The notes under the pieces were generated by a model. That model saw only the letters and a program-made list of their open reading frames with translations, had not been told where the DNA came from and did no database searches. A stretch of 37,356 bases of DNA from assembly GCA_002451855.1 (NCBI GenBank), contig DKDS01000089.1, positions 1 to 37,356 on the forward strand, read 5' to 3'. Shown here one piece after another: positions 32,654-37,356 of this stretch. Positions within the stretch are counted from its first letter, which is position 1. Each line of letters opens with the position of its first letter. Source of the DNA: Ruminococcaceae bacterium UBA6842. GTDB lineage: Bacteria > Bacillota > Clostridia > Oscillospirales > Acutalibacteraceae. A program made the position numbers and the translations under genes.

Positions 32654-35326
32654 CTATGATAAGATTAAAATTGCATACGATTTACCGTTTGTAAAATTGT
32701 TTGTATCAAAAACCAATTTGTCTTCATAATAAACGCAGTTTACAAGTTTAAAATTATCTCCGTCTATTTCCAATAAGTTCACTTCATTCGCATTAACGCC
32801 GTCAGGCAGATTAAAGGAAATCTCCGTGCTTCTCTCGCCGATGTCCACCGGCTTTGCCTTTCCGTCAACCAAATCAACCGAAAATGAATTGCTGATTGCG
32901 GCGAAGCCTTTATCCGAGATCCAATTTGCTATCTCATTGCTTACAGGCACTTTGCCTACCTTGACGCCCGAAACGGAAATTTCATCGACCTTATTAAGCC
33001 TTTTTATATTGATTCTCATATCGGCTTCAGCGTTACTGAAATCAAGCAAAGGCAAATTAGGCAGGTCTCTGCCGTTGATTGCTTTATACAATGAATTTAA
33101 TGCGATGTCAAAGTCCTCTGTGCCGAGATAACCGTCCGTGTCAAGCTCCAAAGCGGCGGTTAAAAGCTGTTTCGGGCTCAAATTGCCGTCGGGCAGCTCC
33201 GCATAGCTTCTTCCCGCAACCATACCTACCGTCATTCCGTCGGCTTCAAAAGTGCCGTCGGTATGCAAATTAAGCAGGCTCGGAATTTGTTTTTCGTCCT
33301 CACGCTCAACAAATTCCTTCATATTATCAAAGCCCAAAGAGGTAAGCACATCAATTTCAATCCATTTGTTTGAATCCTCGGGCTTCAGGTTTATCGGTAT
33401 TTTTGTTGTTTTCCAAGCATGGTCCACAACGCATACATCAACCGTACCCGCATTTTTAACGGTGCCCGTATAAATACTTACGGTTATGGTATCGTATTTT
33501 TCTATTTTTTCATAAAGACCGAGACACCGGTATTTACCGCCTCTGTCATAAAATGTCAGTGTAAAATCAATGCCCTTAGGCTTGTTAAAACTGAAAATCT
33601 CATCACCGGTAGCGTAAAGCATACCTGCTTCCGCGGCGGCGTTACTGTTTACGGTAACACCCTTTTCGCCGCTTATTTTCAGGTTGTCGGGGCTGTAAAG
33701 CGTAGCAAAAAATGTATTTGTATACATCTTGCTCCATGCCGCTTTCAAATCCTGTACCGCAATCTCCTCGGGAGTGAAGAGCTTGTTCTTTAAATTCTTA
33801 ACACATTCCGCAAACGGTTCTGTGTTCTTATATACGGCAGTATTGAATTTAACCGCCGCGTTATACCAATCAAGCAGGCTGAAATTATCGCTGTTTTCGG
33901 GCAGCTGTGCATATTTCAATGCGTTCAATTCCGAAACCTCGGCACTTTCAAAGCCCAAATTCTTGGAAAAGCCCACTTTAATTATTTTCAAAGTTATATC
34001 TTTGTTGTCTTTATCCTTGCCCTTTGTAAGCAGTTCGGAAAGCTTTTTACCAAAAAGCTTTTGGGTATCAAGGGTTATCTCTTTACCGCTGTCTTCCGTG
34101 CCGATTTCAATTTCCTGCGATTTTACCGAATTATAATCGCTGTATGTGCAAAGAAGATAAGCCTTACCTGCCGCTGTTACGGTTCCCGCCTTGAATGTAA
34201 CCCTTAATGTATCGTAATTAGCGTCATTAAATACATCTGCATATTTCGGGCCGCGGTTATTGGTGCCGTTGTCAAACCAAAAGCTTCCCCAGTTATCCGA
34301 ATTTTTAAATATCATACCTGTATTCAAGTCGTCATAATCTGCGGGGGCTTTGGTTAAGGTATTGTCCTCATTTAAGGCAATTCCCATTGCCGAAAGATCG
34401 GCGGATGTCGCAAAATTAGATACGACCTTGCTTGTATTCAAATCGGCTGTTTTGGTTTCCGTATACATAGCGCGCCATGAATTGATAAGCTCATTTTTTG
34501 TAAAGTCGTCGTCATTTTCCGCAAGATAATCACCTAACGCTTTAAGCGCTGCAGTGAAATTCTCTGTATTCTTGTATACTGCGGTATTAACCGCCAAAGC
34601 GGCGTTATACCAGTCAATCGCGCTGAATTTGTCCGAGCCTTCGGGCAATTTTACATAGTTCAGTGCATTAAGCTCCGAAATATTTGCGCCCTCAAACGCC
34701 AAATCTTTCGAAAAGCCTATTTTAATTATTTTAAGATCGCTTGTTCCCTTTTTAAGCAGCTCGGAAAGCTTTTTACCAAAGAGAGTTTTTGTGTCGAGAG
34801 TTATAGTCTTGCCGCTGTCCTCGGTGCTTATATTTATTTCCTGCGACTTTAAGGAGTTGTAGTCGCTGTATGTGCAGAGCAAATACGCTTTGCCTGCCGA
34901 TTTAACGGTTTCGGTGCTTAATGTAACGCTTAAAGCGTCATATTTGCTGTCGTCAAAAACATCCGAATATTTGCGGAAACGGTTGTCCTTGTCAAACCAC
35001 GCAGAACCCCATTTATCTTCATTTTTAAATACTATGCCGATATTTTTATCATCGTAATCCGCAGCCGTCTTATCTACCGTGTTATCGGCGTTAAAGGTAA
35101 ATCCTATTGTTGACGGCTCCGCAGAGGTTGCAAAGTTTCCAACAACCTTTTTGGTATTCAGATCCGCTATTCTGGTTTCGGTATACATTTCCGTCCATGC
35201 GTCTTTTAAGTCCGAAACATAATCGTCTGCCAAAGCATTGCTTGCGAAAGAAGCAATTTGACATGTCACGAAAAGTGTCGCCGCACAAAGTAAAACGGCA
35301 ACGCATTTTTTAATAGGGTTGTACAT
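32654..35326 (-). CDS. secreted multi-module protein (A-A-B modules), function unknown
   Basis: An 890-residue secreted protein that I do not recognise. I start it at the ATG at 35326, where GGAG lies 6 nt upstream and a clean signal peptide follows (MYNPIKKCVAVLLCAATLFV); an ATG at 35365 would bury this signal. The mature protein is three tandem modules of ~220-235 residues. Two are type A, closely alike (AWTEMYTETRIADLNTKKVV and SWRAMYTETKTADLNTSKVV), and one is type B (AWSKMYTNTFFATLYSPDN). A ~120-residue beta-rich tail follows (ISFNLPDGVNANEVNLLEID). Each module ends in a helical part (DWYNAALAVNTAVYKNTENF). Beta content and aromatics suggest carbohydrate-binding or adhesion modules. There is no catalytic motif, dockerin or anchor. 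Its companion upstream shares the modules and ends in a dockerin. Confidence 0.8.
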   Translation of the reverse strand: MYNPIKKCVAVLLCAATLFVTCQIASFASNALADDYVSDLKDAWTEMYTETRIADLNTKKVVGNFATSAEPSTIGFTFNADNTVDKTAADYDDKNIGIVFKNEDKWGSAWFDKDNRFRKYSDVFDDSKYDALSVTLSTETVKSAGKAYLLCTYSDYNSLKSQEINISTEDSGKTITLDTKTLFGKKLSELLKKGTSDLKIIKIGFSKDLAFEGANISELNALNYVKLPEGSDKFSAIDWYNAALAVNTAVYKNTENFTAALKALGDYLAENDDDFTKNELINSWRAMYTETKTADLNTSKVVSNFATSADLSAMGIALNEDNTLTKAPADYDDLNTGMIFKNSDNWGSFWFDNGTNNRGPKYADVFNDANYDTLRVTFKAGTVTAAGKAYLLCTYSDYNSVKSQEIEIGTEDSGKEITLDTQKLFGKKLSELLTKGKDKDNKDITLKIIKVGFSKNLGFESAEVSELNALKYAQLPENSDNFSLLDWYNAAVKFNTAVYKNTEPFAECVKNLKNKLFTPEEIAVQDLKAAWSKMYTNTFFATLYSPDNLKISGEKGVTVNSNAAAEAGMLYATGDEIFSFNKPKGIDFTLTFYDRGGKYRCLGLYEKIEKYDTITVSIYTGTVKNAGTVDVCVVDHAWKTTKIPINLKPEDSNKWIEIDVLTSLGFDNMKEFVEREDEKQIPSLLNLHTDGTFEADGMTVGMVAGRSYAELPDGNLSPKQLLTAALELDTDGYLGTEDFDIALNSLYKAINGRDLPNLPLLDFSNAEADMRINIKRLNKVDEISVSGVKVGKVPVSNEIANWISDKGFAAISNSFSVDLVDGKAKPVDIGERSTEISFNLPDGVNANEVNLLEIDGDNFKLVNCVYYEDKLVFDTNNFTNGKSYAILILS
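33056..33751 (-). repeat. module type B, copy in the A-A-B protein
   Basis: This codes for about 230 residues, starting DLKAAWSKMYTNTFFATLY and ending near the helix LGTEDFDIALNSLYKAING. It matches the B module of the dockerin protein at 36328-37026 in order of elements: SIYTGTVKNAGTV versus SIYTGNVTKNGTI, WIEIDVL versus WINIDLL, and EADGMTVGMVAGRSYAELPD versus KAEGMILGMFTGKTFAKLPD. Confidence 0.75.
33785..34495 (-). repeat. module type A, second copy in the A-A-B protein
   Basis: This codes for about 237 residues beginning with the SWRAMYTETKTADLNTSKVV element. It is very similar to the copy at 34523-35212 along its whole length (YLLCTYSDYNS-KSQEI, EDSGK-ITLDT-KLFGKKLSEL, LPE-SD-FS--DWYNAA). 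It carries a short extra Lys/Asp-rich insert near KDKDNKD. Confidence 0.8.
34523..35212 (-). repeat. module type A, first copy in the A-A-B protein
   Basis: This codes for about 230 residues starting DLKDAWTEMYTETRIADLN. It shares IGFSKDLAFEG and EDSGKTITLDTKTLFG word for word with the A module of the dockerin protein (35644-36315), so the copies are homologous and probably recently exchanged or duplicated. Confidence 0.8.
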
Positions 35327-35369
35327 AAATTTCTCCATTCCGCCGCTAAGCTTTAAATAATACACGGAA

Positions 35370-35399
35370 GGAATATACTCCGCTTACGGGGTATATTCC
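35370..35399. repeat. 12-bp inverted repeat between the two module-repeat genes
   Basis: GGAATATACTCC (35370-35381) and GGGGTATATTCC (35388-35399) can pair over 12 bp with one G-U and a 6-nt loop. There is no U-tract after it on the minus strand, so it is a weak terminator candidate. It lies in the leader of the A-A-B gene, about 44 bp upstream of the start codon, and may be an operator or an mRNA-stabilising hairpin. The rest of this 119-bp gap holds only the ribosome site and AT-rich sequence without a convincing promoter. Confidence 0.5.
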
Positions 35400-35445
35400 C
35401 CCCTGAACTTACAGTTTTATACTGCTTTTGAAATTTGCTTTACTT

Positions 35446-37152
35446 TTACTTTAAAAGCTCTGCTCTGAGAAGCGCTGTATCATCGGCTGTAATATAACCG
35501 TCGGTATTCATATCGCCTGTTATGCTGTATGTGGTGTCTGTGTCATAGCCCTCCGGCATTAAGTCGTTGAGAGCAACAAGGTCGCATATGTTAATGCTGT
35601 CAAGTCCGTTTACATCGCCGAGAGTTTTACCGCTCATAAGCGAAGCATAGAAGCTGTCTTTCTTTTCGATGAATTCAGCGGTATTCTTATATGCGTTTGT
35701 ATCTATACGCAAAGCCTTACCTGCCAACAGTTCATTATCGCTTACATTCGGTGCTTCCGCATATTTTACTGCGTTCAAATTTGAAATTTCTCCGCCTTCA
35801 AACGCCAAATCCTTTGAGAAGCCTATTTTAATTAACTTAAGGGCATCTTCGCTGCCGTCAACCTTTTGCCTTGTAAGCAACTCAGAAAGCTCCATTCCGA
35901 AAAGGGTTTTAGTATCAAGGGTTATTGTCTTGCCGCTGTCTTCAGGCGTTATATCAATTACTGTTGATTTGAAAGAATTGTAACTTGCATAAGTGCGAAG
36001 CAAATAAACCTTACCCGCCGATTTAACGGTTCCAAGTTTAAGTGTGACGCTCAATGCGTCGTTATTATTAAAAATATCAGCGAATTTACTATAGCCGCTG
36101 TCAAAGAATCCGGTTGATACTTTAAATATTACTCCGGTATGTAAATCGTCATGTTCAGAAGTCGCCTTATCTACAGCATTGCCGTTAAAGGTCAGACCCA
36201 TTGTCGACGGGTCGCCGCCCTGACTAAAGTAACTAATAACCTTGTCGGTCTTAAGAACCGCCACCTCTGTCTCGCTGTACATTGAGCTCCATGCATTTGT
36301 CAGCTCATTCTTTAAGAGTTCGGGTTCAAGATAGGTTTCCAAAGCATTGCGAGCGACTGTAAAATCTGCCGAATCTATGTAATCTGCAGCATTTATATTC
36401 TTAGCCTCGTTGTAAAGCTCAAGCGCCGTCATTGTGTCGCTGTTATCCGGAAGCTTGGCAAAGGTCTTTCCGGTAAACATACCTAATATCATTCCCTCGG
36501 CTTTCAAGCCGCCTGTTACAGATAAAATTATTCTGTTCAAAGTGCCCTTATTTAAGAATCCTTCCATATCGGCACACTTGAACACCTCAAGGAGGTCAAT
36601 ATTAATCCATTGCTCTGATTCAGCAGTAGTTAAACTAAGTTGGTAAGAATCTATGATATCTTCTTTTTTAGTGCTTGTATCATAGGGCGCCCTAAGTGAT
36701 AAGGTAATTGTTCCGTTTTTAGTAACATTACCCGTGTAAATGCTGAAATTTACATTGTCGTAATTCTTTATTGCATTTGCAAGCGAATTATATTCATTGT
36801 CAGTATCCTTTTTGTAAAGCAAAAAAGTGAAATATCCGCCGCCATTTACCATATCAAAGCCCAATACATCGTCACCTGTATCAACAAGCTTATCGGCAGG
36901 TACTTCGGGATTTTCATTCACCTTATCATTGGTGGTTAATGAAGTTCTGTTTGATGCACTATTAAAAGTCGCAAAATAATCATTGGTGTACATCTTAGTC
37001 CATGAAGTTTTTAACGCGCTTACGAGCTCGGCTTCGGTGTTTGCTTCATTTTCTGCCGAAGTAACAAAACCCGAAACAGCTGATAAAGAACAAACTAACA
37101 TAACCAATGCCAAAACACTGCTTATGATTTTTGCTGTCTTTTTGGTTTTCAT
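35446..37152 (-). CDS. secreted dockerin protein with B-A modules
   Basis: A 568-residue secreted protein: signal peptide (about 1-33), module B (about 43-275), module A (about 280-503) and a C-terminal type I dockerin (about 512-568). The dockerin has two EF-hand-like repeats. The second, D547-D558 (DMNTDGYITADD), is canonical. The first, D513-D524 (DVNGLDSINICD), keeps D1, N3 and D12 but has Leu at position 5. A dockerin binds cohesins on a scaffoldin, so this protein probably joins a cellulosome-like complex. The modules have no recognisable catalytic motif and may be new carbohydrate-binding domains. GGAG lies about 8 nt before the ATG. The gene precedes the A-A-B protein, probably in one transcript ended by the terminator at 32604. 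Confidence 0.85.
   Translation of the reverse strand: MKTKKTAKIISSVLALVMLVCSLSAVSGFVTSAENEANTEAELVSALKTSWTKMYTNDYFATFNSASNRTSLTTNDKVNENPEVPADKLVDTGDDVLGFDMVNGGGYFTFLLYKKDTDNEYNSLANAIKNYDNVNFSIYTGNVTKNGTITLSLRAPYDTSTKKEDIIDSYQLSLTTAESEQWINIDLLEVFKCADMEGFLNKGTLNRIILSVTGGLKAEGMILGMFTGKTFAKLPDNSDTMTALELYNEAKNINAADYIDSADFTVARNALETYLEPELLKNELTNAWSSMYSETEVAVLKTDKVISYFSQGGDPSTMGLTFNGNAVDKATSEHDDLHTGVIFKVSTGFFDSGYSKFADIFNNNDALSVTLKLGTVKSAGKVYLLRTYASYNSFKSTVIDITPEDSGKTITLDTKTLFGMELSELLTRQKVDGSEDALKLIKIGFSKDLAFEGGEISNLNAVKYAEAPNVSDNELLAGKALRIDTNAYKNTAEFIEKKDSFYASLMSGKTLGDVNGLDSINICDLVALNDLMPEGYDTDTTYSITGDMNTDGYITADDTALLRAELLK
35449..35619 (-). other. type I dockerin domain
   Basis: Two calcium-binding loops separated by a ~22-residue linker, ending in LLRAELLK at the very C-terminus. 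The cohesin-recognition positions 10 and 11 are Ile-Cys in the first repeat and Ala-Asp in the second, an asymmetry that suggests a single binding mode. The first loop has lost the position-5 aspartate and the position-6 glycine. Confidence 0.85.
35644..36315 (-). repeat. module type A in the dockerin protein
   Basis: This codes for about 224 residues from ELTNAWSSMYSETEVAVL to the helix TNAYKNTAEFIEKKDSFYAS. It shares GKVYLLRTYASYNSFKS, EDSGKTITLDTKTLFG and IGFSKDLAFEG with the A modules of the neighbouring gene. Confidence 0.8.
36328..37026 (-). repeat. module type B in the dockerin protein
   Basis: This codes for about 233 residues from LVSALKTSWTKMYTNDYFAT to SADFTVARNALETYL. It is the counterpart of the B module at 33056-33751. 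It shares with type A only the start (W-x-x-MYT), a central GTV/GNV-x-x-G strand and the final helical segment, so A and B are probably distant homologues. Confidence 0.75.
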
Positions 37153-37235
37153 AATATCACTCCATAATTTTTATTTGCCGATTAAAATTAACTTAAAATC
37201 CGTTATCGGCAAAACGGGATTTCTCAGTGCTTTAC

Positions 37236-37356
37236 TCAGCTCCACTGAGACCAGCCGGACATCGTGGTGTTTTCACCCGCGCCGGTTTCCTTGCCGGAGC
37301 TGCTGTCGTCCTTCTTTTCGCCGTCGCTCTTGCTATCATCCTTTTTTGATGTGTCG
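37236..37356 (-). CDS. C-terminal end of an unidentified protein, 5' part outside window
   Basis: Only the last 39 residues are visible, read from base 37355 to a TGA at 37236-37238. They consist of a Lys/Asp/Ser-rich, probably disordered stretch (DDSKSDGEKKDDSSSGKE) ending in MSGWSQWS. Such charged tails are common at the ends or linkers of surface proteins, but the family cannot be named. The frame is supported only by absence of stops and amino-acid bias. The 83 bp between it and the dockerin gene contain a 9-bp inverted repeat (37174-37182 and 37205-37213) with no U-tract. Confidence 0.5.
   Translation of the reverse strand, partial: DTSKKDDSKSDGEKKDDSSSGKETGAGENTTMSGWSQWS

Noticed and set aside
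35400..35445. Promoter for the A-A-B module gene around GTATAAAACTG
   Set aside because: The TATAAA box has no acceptable -35 element at 16-18 bp, so it was not listed.
37174..37213. 9-bp inverted repeat between the right-edge partial gene and the dockerin gene as a terminator
   Set aside because: The stem is AT-rich at its base with a 22-nt loop and no U-tract on the minus strand. It is mentioned only within the neighbouring entry.
37230..37262. WS-x-WS-like ending of the partial protein as a thrombospondin-type repeat
   Set aside because: Only one short match with no cysteines or repeat structure; too little sequence to support a domain.

Overview
The window reads as part of the chromosome of a glycan-degrading gut-type Firmicute, probably a Clostridia/Oscillospiraceae (Ruminococcus-like) species. 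This is inferred from a type I dockerin, Gram-positive-style ABC sugar importers without an encoded ATPase, strong GGAGG-type ribosome binding sites and the glycosidase families present. All convincing genes lie on the minus strand and are tightly packed, so transcription runs from high to low coordinates. No rRNA, tRNA, CRISPR array, phage or transposase was seen.

In transcription order: (1) 37356-32654 holds the tail of an unidentified gene and two secreted proteins. Both are built from the same two kinds of ~220-residue module (A and B), and one carries a C-terminal dockerin. A strong intrinsic terminator at 32604-32640 closes this unit. (2) 32574-27297 holds three cytoplasmic exo-enzymes: a GH3 beta-glycosidase, a GH78-like alpha-L-rhamnosidase and a GH37 trehalase-family enzyme. 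(3) 27176-26148 holds a regulator with a LacI/PBP-like sensor first and a C-terminal LuxR/GerE-like helix-turn-helix, preceded by a good sigma-A promoter and an inverted repeat. (4) 26133-10482 is the uptake block: a sugar-binding lipoprotein, a membrane-anchored extracellular GH5 enzyme, a secreted discoidin-domain protein, a very large second sugar-binding protein, two MalF/MalG-type permease pairs, an NHL-TPR-Yip1 membrane protein and a DUF5696-like secreted protein. The large binding protein is interrupted by an in-frame amber codon. (5) 10450-1 holds a cytoplasmic processing block: a DUF3863-like protein, a beta-propeller glycosidase, an acetyl-esterase-like alpha/beta hydrolase, GH20, GH2, two SGNH esterases and a GH89 alpha-N-acetylglucosaminidase that runs off the left edge.

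The whole resembles a Gram-positive polysaccharide utilisation locus. The extracellular GH5 would release oligosaccharides, the binding proteins and permeases would import them (with a shared MsmX-type ATPase encoded elsewhere), and cytoplasmic esterases would remove acyl groups. Exo-glycosidases would then take off alpha-GlcNAc (GH89), beta-HexNAc (GH20), beta-galactoside (GH2) and other residues. The mix of HexNAc-active enzymes and esterases suggests a decorated, N-acetylhexosamine-containing glycan, but the substrate cannot be read from sequence alone. The most notable points are the nonsense-interrupted binding protein, the poorly understood NHL-TPR-Yip1/DUF5696 transporter partners, and the A/B modules shared by the two secreted proteins.
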